From positions 21,085 through 85,084 of the forward strand of contig MNTV01000020.1 in NCBI GenBank assembly GCA_001917175.1: DNA of 64,000 nucleotides, given 5' to 3'. Below are positions 25,141 through 34,141 of the stretch, piece after piece; the first letter of the stretch is position 1; the number at the start of each line of letters is the position of its first letter. A program made the translations under genes and the position numbers. This DNA comes from Azospirillum sp. 51_20 (GTDB lineage: Bacteria; Pseudomonadota; Alphaproteobacteria; RF32; CAG-239). The notes under the pieces are model-generated. The model did not search any database. It was given only the letters and a program-made list of their open reading frames with translations, and was not told the DNA's origin.

Positions 25141-25353
25141 GTGGTCGACGTTGTAGATATGGCAACCGCAGAAATAGCCGCATTTAACAGTTCAGCTCTG
25201 GCCGAATGCCGCAAACAGCGGCGTCGTGCCTTGAGAAGTCGGAGTAAATGCGCAATCTGCGGCGCGCCTATTCCGCCGGAACGCCGCAAAGCCGTTCCGG
25301 GCGTGAGATTGTGTGTTGATTGTCAGGAGGAGGCAGAGCGTGGCAATCGTTGA
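25141..25353 (+). CDS. TraR/DksA-type zinc-finger protein
   Basis: Encodes 70 residues from GTG 25141; an internal ATG at 25159 is possible. The zinc site is CAICGAPIPPERR...LCVDC. The N-terminal helix before it is short, as in phage TraR-like proteins that bind the RNA polymerase secondary channel and mimic DksA/ppGpp. It overlaps the next gene. Confidence 0.8.
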   Translation: MVDVVDMATAEIAAFNSSALAECRKQRRRALRSRSKCAICGAPIPPERRKAVPGVRLCVDCQEEAERGNR

Positions 25354-25645
25354 TTTTGTACAAAGCAACTCAAATTTTCTGATCTGGATTTTAGGCGGTT
25401 TTTGCGGTTGGATCTGGTGGTCGATAAAGACCAAATTTGTTACAAAAGAAACTTATCAGACGTTGGCCGGCGAGGTTTCCGAACTCAAAAATCAGGTTTC
25501 CGGCATGCCTTCGCAGCGTGATTTTCATAAAATGCAGCTTAGCCTTGAACATATTACCGGAGAACTGGCGACACAGAACAAAACACTTTCGATCATAGAA
25601 AAAACACTGGAACGCCAACAGGATTACTTAATGGGGAACAAATAA
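25340..25645 (+). CDS. DUF2730-like membrane-anchored coiled-coil protein
   Basis: Encodes 101 residues from GTG 25340 with AGGAGG upstream. One membrane helix (about 13-30: FLIWILGGFCGWIWWSI) is followed by a coiled coil (ETYQTLAGEVSELKNQV...HITGELATQNKTLSII). This is the form of DUF2730 proteins in the Mu-like lysis/packaging junction (role unknown). Confidence 0.65.
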   Translation: MAIVDFVQSNSNFLIWILGGFCGWIWWSIKTKFVTKETYQTLAGEVSELKNQVSGMPSQRDFHKMQLSLEHITGELATQNKTLSIIEKTLERQQDYLMGNK

Positions 25646-25647
25646 CA

Positions 25648-25947
25648 ATGGCTTATCGTGATTTCATGACAGAAGACCGCCGCCTTGCGGAGCTTCGTTT
25701 TTTGGCAGAAGACAACGACTACAGCCTGAACGACAGCGTTATGCAGACAGCTTTGGGGGAAATCGGCCACGGTGTCAGCCGTGAGGTTATCTGGGCGGAT
25801 TTTGCCTTCTTGGCGGAACTGGGGCTGATTACGGTCGAAAAACCGCTTGACGGCCGAGTTACCGTTGCGCGCCTGACTGCCCGCGGCGAAGACGTCGCCC
25901 GCGGCCGGGCAACCGTGCCGGGCGTCAAAAAGCCCAGACCTGAATAA
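25648..25947 (+). CDS. VpaChn25_0724-like phage protein (Mu gp26 position)
   Basis: Encodes 99 residues with a winged-helix-like pattern: RRLAELRFLAEDNDYSLNDSVMQTALGEIGHGVSREVIWADFAFLAELGLI then VEKPLDGRVTVARLTARGEDVARG. This family recurs directly before the small terminase gene in Mu-like prophages. Probably DNA binding, function unknown. Confidence 0.7.
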   Translation: MAYRDFMTEDRRLAELRFLAEDNDYSLNDSVMQTALGEIGHGVSREVIWADFAFLAELGLITVEKPLDGRVTVARLTARGEDVARGRATVPGVKKPRPE

Positions 25948-25957
25948 GGAGGCTATA

Positions 25958-26485
25958 ATGGCCAGAAATTCAAGCATCGACCGCCTTCCCGCTGCCATTC
26001 GCGAAAAAATCGGCCAGCTGCGCCAAGCCGGCAAAACCATTGATGAGATTTTGGAAAAGCTCAAAGAGCTGGACGTTGACGTGTCACGGTCGGCGCTGGG
26101 GCGGCATTGCAAGCAGCTGGAGGAGGTTTCGAAGTCAATTCGCCAGTCGCGGATCGTGGCCGAGGCGCTCGCAAAGAACTTCGGCGACGAGAGCGAAAAC
26201 AAGGTCAGCCAGGTCAATATTGAGCTGATGCACTCGCTAATCCTTAAAATGATGGTCAACAACGACGGCGAAACTATCACTATGGACAGCAAAGACGCTT
26301 TTTTCATGGCTTCCAGTCTGCAAAAACTGGTTCAGGCTTCCAAGCAAAATGTTGAAAACGTTATTCAACTGCGCAAAGAATTTGCCGAGAAAGCAGCGCA
26401 AGCCGTTGAAAAGGCCGGCAAGAAAAAAGGCATTTCGGCAGAAAACCTTGACTTTATTAAGCGTGAAATTTTCGGGATAGTCTAA
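25958..26485 (+). CDS. DUF3486 protein, putative small terminase (Mu gp27)
   Basis: Encodes 175 residues. SSIDRLPAAIREKIGQLRQAGKTIDEI is the typical start, followed by a helix-turn-helix-like SRSALGRHCKQLE and a long helical C-terminal half. Mu gp27 occupies the small terminase position; recognition of the phage end for packaging is inferred from order. Confidence 0.82.
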   Translation: MARNSSIDRLPAAIREKIGQLRQAGKTIDEILEKLKELDVDVSRSALGRHCKQLEEVSKSIRQSRIVAEALAKNFGDESENKVSQVNIELMHSLILKMMVNNDGETITMDSKDAFFMASSLQKLVQASKQNVENVIQLRKEFAEKAAQAVEKAGKKKGISAENLDFIKREIFGIV

Positions 26486-26487
26486 AA

Positions 26488-27999
26488 ATGGAAGAATTTC
26501 AGCGGGACAAAGTTTTTTTATATTATCAACAGCTTTTAAGCACAACGGCTTTGACCTCACCGGTTACCGTCGTTGAAAAGTCTCGCCGAACCGGTTATTC
26601 CTGGGCGGCGGCAGCAGTTGCTGTATTCGTATCATCACCGGCCGAGAATGCACAAAATACTTATTATATGGGCTATGACTACGAAATGGCCCGCGAATTT
26701 ATCCAGTATGTCGGCGAATGGGCGAAAAAAATCGGCGAAGCCTGTTCCGAGGCGGAAGAATATATTTTCAAAGATCCGGACAATCCGGACAAAGACATCA
26801 AAGCTTTCCGTGTGACTTTTGCCAACGGCAAAGAGGTTGTCGCGCTGCCGTCGGTTGCCCGGGCGCTGCGCGGTAAGCAGGGCTTTGTCATTATCGATGA
26901 GGCCGCTTTCCATGACGATTTAAAAGAGGTGTTAAAAGCGGCTTTCGCGCTGCTTATCTGGGGCGGACAGGTGTTAATCATCTCGACCCACAACGGCGAA
27001 GACAACCCTTTCAACGACCTGATAAAAGACATCCGGGCCGGCAAAAGCCCCTACAAGCTGCTGCGCTGCACTTTTGACGACGCTCTGCGTCAGGGTCTTT
27101 ATAAACGAATCTGTCAGAAACAAGGCAAAGAGTGGAGCCAGGCAGCCGAAGACCAATGGAAAGCCGACATTTACAAATTTTACGGCGACAGCGCGGCGGA
27201 AGAGCTGGACTGTATTCCGGCCAACGGATCCGGAAACTATTTCAGCCGCTTAATCGTTGAACAATGTATGCAGCCGGACATTCCGGTTTTGGAATTAGCG
27301 GTTAAACCTGAATTTACCGCCGCCCCGTCGGCTGAAAGGGTTGATTTTATTAACGATTGGATAAAAGACAATCTTCAGCCGGTTATTGAAAAAATGAACC
27401 CGAATTTGGCTTCAGGCTTCGGTTATGACTTCGGCCGTTCCGGCGACCTGTCGGTTTGCGCGGTTTTGCAGGAAGATGCCGGCTTAAATCTCAAAACGGC
27501 GTTTGTCCTGGAAATCCGCAACATGCCGCACGAACAGCAATGGCAGATTGCCGACTATATCACCGCGCACCTGCCGCTTTTCCGCTTCTCCGCCTATGAC
27601 GCCCGCGGCAACGGTTCCTATCTGGCGGAAGTCGCCTGCCAAAAATACGGCGCCGCCGCGGTTGAAGAGGTTATGCTGACGACGCAATGGTACAGCCAGA
27701 ATATGCCGCGCGCCAAGGCCTATTTTGAAGAAAAGCGGGTCAGTTTGCCGCGAAACGCCAACATTTTGAACGATTTTAAGGTTGTGAAGCTGGTTAAAGG
27801 CGTGCCGACGGTCGCCGAGATCCGGACGAAAGACGAACACGGCAACAAGCGGCACGGCGACAGCTGCATTGCTTTTGTCTTGGGCATATACGCCATGAGC
27901 AAGGAAGGCGTGCCGGTTTATGAAGGCTGCATGGGAACCGGGGATTTAGAGCTTGACGAAAGCCGGGAAGATTTTCGCAGTTGGAAGGGATGTTTATAA
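26488..27999 (+). CDS. Terminase large subunit (Mu gp28 type)
   Basis: Encodes 503 residues. The Walker A variant is SRRTGYSW (32-39), Walker B and catalytic acid FVIIDEAA (133-140), and the coupling motif LIISTHNG. The C-terminal nuclease region has FGYDFGRSGDLSV and a late aspartate-rich part (KRHGDSCIAF). It powers headful DNA packaging. Its stop overlaps the portal start (TAATG). Confidence 0.88.
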   Translation: MEEFQRDKVFLYYQQLLSTTALTSPVTVVEKSRRTGYSWAAAAVAVFVSSPAENAQNTYYMGYDYEMAREFIQYVGEWAKKIGEACSEAEEYIFKDPDNPDKDIKAFRVTFANGKEVVALPSVARALRGKQGFVIIDEAAFHDDLKEVLKAAFALLIWGGQVLIISTHNGEDNPFNDLIKDIRAGKSPYKLLRCTFDDALRQGLYKRICQKQGKEWSQAAEDQWKADIYKFYGDSAAEELDCIPANGSGNYFSRLIVEQCMQPDIPVLELAVKPEFTAAPSAERVDFINDWIKDNLQPVIEKMNPNLASGFGYDFGRSGDLSVCAVLQEDAGLNLKTAFVLEIRNMPHEQQWQIADYITAHLPLFRFSAYDARGNGSYLAEVACQKYGAAAVEEVMLTTQWYSQNMPRAKAYFEEKRVSLPRNANILNDFKVVKLVKGVPTVAEIRTKDEHGNKRHGDSCIAFVLGIYAMSKEGVPVYEGCMGTGDLELDESREDFRSWKGCL

Positions 28000-29522
28000 T
28001 GTTTGATAAGATTAAAAGCTATTTTAACCGCAGTTTGTTGACACAGGAGGAGGCCTCGCCGGTTATTGCCGGCGTACGGGATTATTACAGTTCGTTTCCG
28101 AGCAACGGTCTGACGCCGGTAAAGCTGGCACGGATTTTGAGAGATGCCGCCGAAGGTGACGTTTTGGCCTATTTGGAGCTGGCGGAAGAGATGGAAGAAA
28201 AAGACACGCAGTACAGCACCGTTTTGAGTACGCGCAAGCGAACCGTTGCGCAGCTGGACATAACCGTCGTTCCGTCCGGCGACGGCCCGGAAGAACAGCG
28301 CCAGAGCGATTTTGTCCGCGATTTTCTTAAGCGGGATACGCTGGAAACGGAACTTTTTGACATGCTGGACGCCATCGGCAAAGGTTTTTCGGTTACCGAA
28401 ATTGTCTGGGAAACTTCGGAAAACCAATGGCTGCCGAAAAAATTAAACTGGATAGATCCGCGTTGGTTCGGCTTTGTTGCCAATGATTTGGCAACGCCCT
28501 GCCTGCGAACGCCGGAAGGCTTAAAAGAGCTGACGCCTTTTAAATATATCTACACGACAATCAAAGCAAAATCCGGGCTTGACATTCGCGGCGGTCTGGC
28601 GCGGGCGGCCGTTTGGCCGTATTTGTTCAAGAACTATTCGGCCAAGGACTGGGTTTCTTTTCTTGAGGTTTACGGTCATCCGTTCAGGGTCGGAAAATAC
28701 GGCAAGGGTGCGACGGACAAGGACAAGAGAAATCTGCTTCAGGCCGTCTATACGATAGGCGCGGACGCGGCCGCGATTATTCCCCAGGACATGGTCATCG
28801 AGTTTCTGAAGACGGAAACTTCCGCCGGCAGCGACGCGTTTCAGCGGCATATTGAATATTATGACCAGGCCATTTCAAAACTGGTTTTAGGCCAGACCAC
28901 GACAACCGACGCCATCTCCGGCGGTCACGCGGTCAGCAAGGAACACAACGAAGTGCGGATGGACATTGCCAGTTCCGACGCCAAGCAGTTGTCCGCCGTT
29001 CTTAACCGCGACCTTGTCCGCCCGATAATCGACCTGAACTTCGGACGCCAGCGCCGTTATCCGCAGCTGATTATCGGCACGCCGGAAAAAGAGGACATCT
29101 CGGCACTGGTTCAGAACATAGGCGTTCTGGCGCCTTATGGTTTAACTTTGTCGAAAAAGCAGCTTCGTTCCAAGCTCGGCCTGGACGCGCCGGAAGATGC
29201 CGACGACGTTTTCGGCCAGGTCATGACGCCCGCTTCTTTTGAGCGTCCGCCGGTCGCCGCGTTCAATAAACAGTCTTCCCCGGCGGCTGCCGATTTTGTC
29301 GATGAGGTTGCCGATGAAGCGCTGCAAGACTGGGAAATACTGGAAGAACCCCTGTTAAACAAGGTTGACGGCCTGATTGAAAAACTGATTGCCGAAGGCA
29401 AAGGCCTTGAGGAATTGAAAAAACAGCTGCCGGAGGTGAGCGCCGACCCAAAACGGTTGGCGGTTTCTCTGGCAAACAACGCGGTCTATGCCCGGGCGGC
29501 GGGGGAAAAAGATGACGGATAA
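27999..29522 (+). CDS. Portal protein, DUF935 family (Mu gp29)
   Basis: Encodes 507 residues from ATG 27999. DUF935 signature regions include DVLAYLELAEEMEEKDTQYSTVLSTRKR, GKGFSVTEIVW, LEVYGHPFRVGKY and LVLGQTTTTDAISGGHA. The portal forms the dodecameric DNA entry ring at one capsid vertex. Overlaps the terminase stop and the next gene. Confidence 0.88.
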   Translation: MFDKIKSYFNRSLLTQEEASPVIAGVRDYYSSFPSNGLTPVKLARILRDAAEGDVLAYLELAEEMEEKDTQYSTVLSTRKRTVAQLDITVVPSGDGPEEQRQSDFVRDFLKRDTLETELFDMLDAIGKGFSVTEIVWETSENQWLPKKLNWIDPRWFGFVANDLATPCLRTPEGLKELTPFKYIYTTIKAKSGLDIRGGLARAAVWPYLFKNYSAKDWVSFLEVYGHPFRVGKYGKGATDKDKRNLLQAVYTIGADAAAIIPQDMVIEFLKTETSAGSDAFQRHIEYYDQAISKLVLGQTTTTDAISGGHAVSKEHNEVRMDIASSDAKQLSAVLNRDLVRPIIDLNFGRQRRYPQLIIGTPEKEDISALVQNIGVLAPYGLTLSKKQLRSKLGLDAPEDADDVFGQVMTPASFERPPVAAFNKQSSPAAADFVDEVADEALQDWEILEEPLLNKVDGLIEKLIAEGKGLEELKKQLPEVSADPKRLAVSLANNAVYARAAGEKDDG

Positions 29523-30654
29523 GATTTTACCCCGGGAAGCGGTCGAGTTTTTCCGCCGCAAATCGCTGAAGGCAACCGACCACTGGACGGATTTGTGGCA
29601 TGGCGAACACGCCCGGTTCTTTACCGTTGCCCGTTCCGTTTACGCCGACATTTTAACCGACATTTACAACGAGATTGACAAAGCCATAGAAAGCGGCGAA
29701 ACCCTGCGCGATTTTCAGAAAAACCTCAAGCCGGTTTTGCAGCGTAAAGGCTGGTGGGGAAAAACCGAAGACGGCGTTCAGCTGGGGTCTATGCGCCGGC
29801 TGCGGACGATATACGACACCAATCTGCGGGCAGCCTATGCCGCCGGCAGATGGGAGCGAATTCAGCGCCGGAAGGATTATATGCCGTATTTGCAGTTTAT
29901 CATTGTTGACGACAACCGCACCCGGGCAAGCCATCGCGTTTGGGCGAACAAGGTTTACCGGGTCGACGATCCGATTTGGAACAAGATATATCCGCCGCTA
30001 GGGTGGAACTGCCGCTGTATTGTCCGACAGCTGAGCCGGGCGGAAGTCGAAGCCCGGGGGCTGAAGGTGGAAACCGGGCCGGAACTGCAATATGTGTCCT
30101 GGCTCAATCGGAAGACCGGTCAGGTTCAGCTCGTTCCCTACGGTATTGACCCCGGGTTTGATTATAATGTGGGCAAGGCAAATTTACGGGTAAAATCTCG
30201 CGAACAGGTTGCGGACAAGGCTGCCTCCTGGCCGGCCGAAATTACCGACAATACCGTCCGAAACATGGTTAAAGACGAGGATTTCGCCGATTTTTACGAA
30301 GCCCCGAGCGGCTATTATGTGGTGGCGGCGGCCGACGATTTGATAAAAAAGACGCTCAAAACGGAAGTCAGTGCAATTTATTTTTCAGACGAATCGCTGA
30401 TAAAGAACAAACATCATCACCCGGATTTAAAACTCGAAGACTACCAAAACATACCGGAAGTTGCCCGCGATTATGACTATTTGGTGCAGGATACGGAAAA
30501 AAGCGTGGTCGCGGTTAAGGAAATAAAGGATAAAAAATACTGGCTGGCGGTTAAGATTACCCGCAAGGGCGACGAGATATTTACCCAGAGCTACCATCTG
30601 ACTTATGAGGCGCAAATAAAAAGCCTTCTGCGCAAGGGCAAAAGGCTTAAATAG
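29512..30654 (+). CDS. Head morphogenesis protein (Mu gp30/F) with C-terminal PBECR-type nuclease-like domain
   Basis: Encodes 380 residues from ATG 29512. The SPP1 gp7-type minor head domain (about 1-215) has RTIYDTNLRAAYAAGRWERI, DDNRTRASHRVWANKVYRVDDPIWNKIYPPLGWNCRCIVRQ. The final 100 residues (SDESLIKNKHHHPDLKLEDYQNIPE...YHLTYEAQIKSLLRKG) resemble phage-borne Barnase/EndoU/ColicinE5-like (PBECR) domains. That region probably acts on RNA when ejected with the DNA or during infection; activity is inferred. It overlaps the portal by 11 bp. Confidence 0.75.
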   Translation: MTDKILPREAVEFFRRKSLKATDHWTDLWHGEHARFFTVARSVYADILTDIYNEIDKAIESGETLRDFQKNLKPVLQRKGWWGKTEDGVQLGSMRRLRTIYDTNLRAAYAAGRWERIQRRKDYMPYLQFIIVDDNRTRASHRVWANKVYRVDDPIWNKIYPPLGWNCRCIVRQLSRAEVEARGLKVETGPELQYVSWLNRKTGQVQLVPYGIDPGFDYNVGKANLRVKSREQVADKAASWPAEITDNTVRNMVKDEDFADFYEAPSGYYVVAAADDLIKKTLKTEVSAIYFSDESLIKNKHHHPDLKLEDYQNIPEVARDYDYLVQDTEKSVVAVKEIKDKKYWLAVKITRKGDEIFTQSYHLTYEAQIKSLLRKGKRLK

Positions 30655-30965
30655 TTGCAGCGAGGCTCGAATACACTCGCACGCGACATTTCAGCCTACG
30701 GCCTCGAGATTCACCGTGTTTTGCAACTGTATATTATTATAGAACGGATAAAATTTATTTTCAATCATTTTTAACTTTTAAGCGGCAAAATTCAAAAAAT
30801 GTTTTTTTTGCCTTCAGGCGTTTTTTTTCTTCTTGCCGGGTAAAGTTACGAAAAAAGGCAAATCGGTAAAAATCGGACGTTTAATGTCCGTTTAACGACG
30901 GCGGAATGCCGGCTGCCTTTTCCGGCAACAAAACCTTGCAGGTTTTGTTTAAATGAGCGTTTCCC
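30655..30965. other. Intergenic region with stem-loops, no gene
   Basis: No coding frame. It contains a TTGCAG...TTTTGCAAC closing pair around GAGGC/GCCTC pairings (30655-30725), a CGGAC/GTCCG stem near 30876-30892 and AACAAAACC-TTGCA-GGTTTTGTT (30927-30949). The last is a likely terminator for the packaging operon placed just before the next promoter. Confidence 0.55.
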
Positions 30966-31010
30966 CTGACACCAGTCAGTCTAATTATCCGCAGCAAATC
31001 GGTCTACCTT
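30966..31010 (+). promoter_or_regulatory. Mor/C-type activator-dependent promoter, copy 2
   Basis: Dyad CTGAC-ACCA-GTCAG (30966-30979), then exactly 25 nt, then TACCTT (31005-31010). The geometry is identical to the promoter at 24444. The -10 ends six bases before the protease ATG, so transcription should begin at or next to the start codon. Confidence 0.72.
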
Positions 31011-31016
31011 AAGGGC

Positions 31017-32084
31017 ATGACTGATACAAATTCATACATAGCGTTAAATTCTGCAAAACTGGACTTGGACGGTGACGTTGCCGCCGAAGTCCAGTTAATT
31101 CCTTACGGCCGTTTTTCCGGCCGCGACGGTCGTCGTTTTTCAATGTTGGACGCGGACAGGGTTATTGAAAACACCCTTCGGCGCTTTCATCCGAACACGG
31201 CGACAAACACGCTCGACCTTGTCGTCGATTACGAACATCAGACTTTTCTGTCCGACAAAAACGGCCAGCCCGCGCCGGCCGGCGGTTGGATTAAGAGGCT
31301 GATTAACAAAGGCGATGAAGGTTTATGGGGTGTCGTCGAATGGACGGCAAAAGCCAGGGAACAGATTAAAAACCGCGAGTATCGCTATTTGTCGCCAGTC
31401 TTTACGCATGACAAGAACGGCAACGTGCTGGCATTGAAATGCGCCGGGTTAACCAACTACCCGAATTTAGAACTGAAAGCTTTTAACAAGCAGGAAGACA
31501 ATAATTTCAACAACCAAACGGAGGACAAAGTGGATTTGCTTCAAAAACTCTGTCAGTTGCTGGAGATTCCCGAAAATTCGAGCCAGGAAGCAATTTTTGC
31601 CGAGGTTGAGAAGCTGAAAGCCGGAAAAACCGGCGCCGGCGACACTTCCCTGAACAAAATTGCCGAAGCTCTGGGCGTTTCCGCCGCTGATACGGAATCA
31701 ATCGTTACGGCCATTAACAAGGCCAAAACGGAAACAATCGGCATTGCCGAGTATATGGCGCTCAACAAGGAAGTCGAAGGCCTGAAAAGCGATTTGATTG
31801 ACACCGCGGTAAACAAAGCCGTCAGCGACGGCGTTTTGCTGCCGGCTCTGAAGGAACATGCCCGGGACATTTACAAGAATCAGGGGCGTGCGGCTTTTGA
31901 CGATTTCGTCAACAAACTGCCGACGGTCGCCCTGAACAAATCGGTAGCCCCTGCGGGAACGCCGCCTTCGTCCGGCGCGTCGCTTACTGCGGAAGCCGTC
32001 GCCGTCTGCCGTCAGCTTGGCCTGAGCGAAGACGATTATCGCAACGCTTTGAAAGAAGAGGAGAAAGCCCATGCCAGCATTTAA
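31017..32084 (+). CDS. Prohead protease (Mu gpI) with scaffold-like C-terminus
   Basis: Encodes 355 residues. LIPYGRFSGRDGRRFSM, VVDYEHQTFLS (probable catalytic His) and REYRYLSPVFTH are family motifs. The helical, charged C-terminal half (from about 165) resembles the scaffold Z, which in Mu is made from the same frame by an internal start. With the promoter -10 six bases upstream, the mRNA is probably leaderless. Overlaps the next gene by 14 bp. Confidence 0.83.
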   Translation: MTDTNSYIALNSAKLDLDGDVAAEVQLIPYGRFSGRDGRRFSMLDADRVIENTLRRFHPNTATNTLDLVVDYEHQTFLSDKNGQPAPAGGWIKRLINKGDEGLWGVVEWTAKAREQIKNREYRYLSPVFTHDKNGNVLALKCAGLTNYPNLELKAFNKQEDNNFNNQTEDKVDLLQKLCQLLEIPENSSQEAIFAEVEKLKAGKTGAGDTSLNKIAEALGVSAADTESIVTAINKAKTETIGIAEYMALNKEVEGLKSDLIDTAVNKAVSDGVLLPALKEHARDIYKNQGRAAFDDFVNKLPTVALNKSVAPAGTPPSSGASLTAEAVAVCRQLGLSEDDYRNALKEEEKAHASI

Positions 32085-32439
32085 CGCACCGGAAATTGAC
32101 GGCAAATTTATAGCTCTGAAACTGAAGGCCGAAGAGAAGGTTTGCCTTGGCGAAATCGGATGTGCGGATGCCGACGGTCTGGCCGTCGCCGCCAAAACGG
32201 CCACCGGTTTGAAGGCTCTCGGTCGCGTTGACCATATTGAAGACGACCGCATCGTCATTAAAAAAGGCGTTTTCAGATATGCCAACGACGGTTCCGACCC
32301 GGTAACCGCGGCCGAAATTGCGGAAGACTGCTATATCACCGACTCGACAACAGTTTGTAAAACCTCCGCAACAAACACCAAATCCGTTGCCGGCAAAGTT
32401 TTTGCCGTTGACGATGCCGGTGTCTGGGTGGAATTTTAG
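32071..32439 (+). CDS. Putative capsid decoration/cement protein
   Basis: Encodes 122 residues rich in small residues and beta-strands (GKFIALKLKAEEKVCLGEIGCADADGLAVAAKTA), fitting a DUF2190-like head decoration protein. The gene lies between protease and major capsid, a common place for such proteins. Assignment by position and composition. Confidence 0.55.
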   Translation: MPAFNAPEIDGKFIALKLKAEEKVCLGEIGCADADGLAVAAKTATGLKALGRVDHIEDDRIVIKKGVFRYANDGSDPVTAAEIAEDCYITDSTTVCKTSATNTKSVAGKVFAVDDAGVWVEF

Positions 32440-32451
32440 GAGAAAAGACAG

Positions 32452-33345
32452 ATGATTTTGAATTCTCAGACCCTGGCGGCGTTAAAGACCTCGTTTAACA
32501 AGCTTTTTAAAGACGCGTTTAACGAAACCAAAACGCAGTATGAAAGAATTGCGACCACCGTTCCCAGCAGCAGCGCGTCTAATACTTACGGCTGGCTCGG
32601 CACGCTGCCCAGCCTGCGCGAGTGGATCGGCGACCGCTCAATCCAGAACATCAAGGAACACGACTACACCATCAAGAACAAAGACTTTGAAACGACGGTT
32701 GCCGTCAAAGTAAACGACATCAAAGACGACAATCTGGGCATGTATTCGATTCTGATTCAGGATTTGGGCGATTGCGCCAAACGCCACCCGGACGAGCTGG
32801 TCTTCGGCCTTTTAAAACAGGGAACCTCCCTCAAATGCTATGACAAGCAGAACTTTTTCGACACCGACCACCCGGTCGTCGGCGCCGACGGCAAGGAAGT
32901 TTCCGTTTCCAACTATCAGTCCGGCAGCAAACCGGCGTGGTTCCTGCTTTGCACCAAACGCCGGCTTAAACCGATTATCTACCAGAAGCGGGAAAACTAC
33001 GAGCTGGTCATTAAAGACGACGTCAAAGACGAGAACGTTTTCCATCGCAAGGAAATCCTCTACGGCGTCGACGGCCGCGGCAACGTCGGTTTCGGTTTGT
33101 GGCAGCTGGCTTTTTGTTCGCAGGCCGAGCTGAATCAGGCAAACTTCGAGGCTGCATACAAAGCCATGCGCTCGTTTACCCGCGACCAGGGCATTCCGCT
33201 TGATATTAAACCGGATTTGCTGGTTTTCGGGCCGTCAAATACCGCGGCGGCGGAAGCGCTGATTAACTGCGAACGTTTGTCGAACGGCGCTTCCAACGTC
33301 AACTATCATAAAGTTGACCTTATGGAATCCGGTTTGCTGGATTAG
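32452..33345 (+). CDS. Major head subunit (Mu gpT family)
   Basis: Encodes 297 residues. AALKTSFNKLFKDAFNE, YGWLGTLPSLREWIGDRSIQNI and TLYGVDGRGNVGFG-like segments match the gpT Mu-type capsid family. AGGAG lies a few bases upstream of the start. Confidence 0.88.
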   Translation: MILNSQTLAALKTSFNKLFKDAFNETKTQYERIATTVPSSSASNTYGWLGTLPSLREWIGDRSIQNIKEHDYTIKNKDFETTVAVKVNDIKDDNLGMYSILIQDLGDCAKRHPDELVFGLLKQGTSLKCYDKQNFFDTDHPVVGADGKEVSVSNYQSGSKPAWFLLCTKRRLKPIIYQKRENYELVIKDDVKDENVFHRKEILYGVDGRGNVGFGLWQLAFCSQAELNQANFEAAYKAMRSFTRDQGIPLDIKPDLLVFGPSNTAAAEALINCERLSNGASNVNYHKVDLMESGLLD

Positions 33346-33356
33346 GGAGCGGCGCC

Positions 33357-33707
33357 ATGAACGAGAAACTCCCGGACTTGACCGGAAAGGGCTTGTTGAT
33401 TTCCGCAAAGCGCGACGGTTTCAGACGGGGCGGCATTGCCCACCCCGTCAAGAAAACCCTGCGGCCGGCGGCAGATTTCAGCGAAGAGCAGCTGCGGCAG
33501 ATTTTGGCGGAGAACGGAAAAGACCTGACGGTTGAAATTGTCGACTTTAAAAAAGTCGAAGCTCCGAAACGGCCGGCGGCTGCCGAATCCAAAAAAGGCC
33601 AAAAACCGGACGAAAAAGGCAAAAAACAGAAAGCCCAAGGCAATAAAGAACCCAAACAGGCCAACCGGGCGGAAAACGAAAACACACCGGCCGAGGGCGG
33701 CAAATAG
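33357..33707 (+). CDS. HI1506-like FluMu protein with charged tail
   Basis: Encodes 116 residues. The first half (LISAKRDGFRRGGIAHP then FSEEQLRQILAENGKDLTVEIV) matches small proteins following gpT in Mu-like prophages. The second half is low-complexity Lys/Gln/Glu (about 60-116) and probably disordered. Confidence 0.65.
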   Translation: MNEKLPDLTGKGLLISAKRDGFRRGGIAHPVKKTLRPAADFSEEQLRQILAENGKDLTVEIVDFKKVEAPKRPAAAESKKGQKPDEKGKKQKAQGNKEPKQANRAENENTPAEGGK

Positions 33708-33715
33708 GAAAGAAG

Positions 33716-34141
33716 ATGAGCTACGCCACAATGGAAGATTTAATGCGCAGAACCCCCGACGGGGAGATTTTGCAACTTGCCCCCGAGGACGAGAACGGGG
33801 AACAAATCGACGTCAAAACCGTTGAACTTGCCTTAAGTGACGCGGCCGAAACCATCAATTCCTATCTTGCCGCCCGCCATGCGCTGCCGTTGTCCGTCGT
33901 CCCGGAAGCGCTCAAGCGCATCAACTGCACGCTGGCCCGGTATTATTTGCATAAAGGAGTAAAGCCCGAAGACGTCAAAGACGAATATGAAAAAGCAATC
34001 AGCTGGCTGCGAGATGTTGCAAAAGGTGTCGTTATCCTGGAAGACAGCTCAACCGGCAACGAACCCGAACAAGCCGGCGATGTTGTCTTCAGAGGCTCGT
34101 CGCCCCGGCTTTTTTCCCACCGAAACATGAGAGGCTTTTAG
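33716..34141 (+). CDS. DUF1320 head-tail connector (Mu gp36)
   Basis: Encodes 141 residues. YATMEDLMRRT, ALSDAAETINSYLAARHALPL and LARYYLHKG are DUF1320 motifs. The family forms part of the neck connecting head and tail. Confidence 0.83.
   Translation: MSYATMEDLMRRTPDGEILQLAPEDENGEQIDVKTVELALSDAAETINSYLAARHALPLSVVPEALKRINCTLARYYLHKGVKPEDVKDEYEKAISWLRDVAKGVVILEDSSTGNEPEQAGDVVFRGSSPRLFSHRNMRGF

Noticed and set aside
30655..30730. Small RNA after the head morphogenesis gene
   Set aside because: TTGCAG/TTGCAA closing pair with partial inner pairing, but no promoter or terminator of its own; kept only as intergenic structure.
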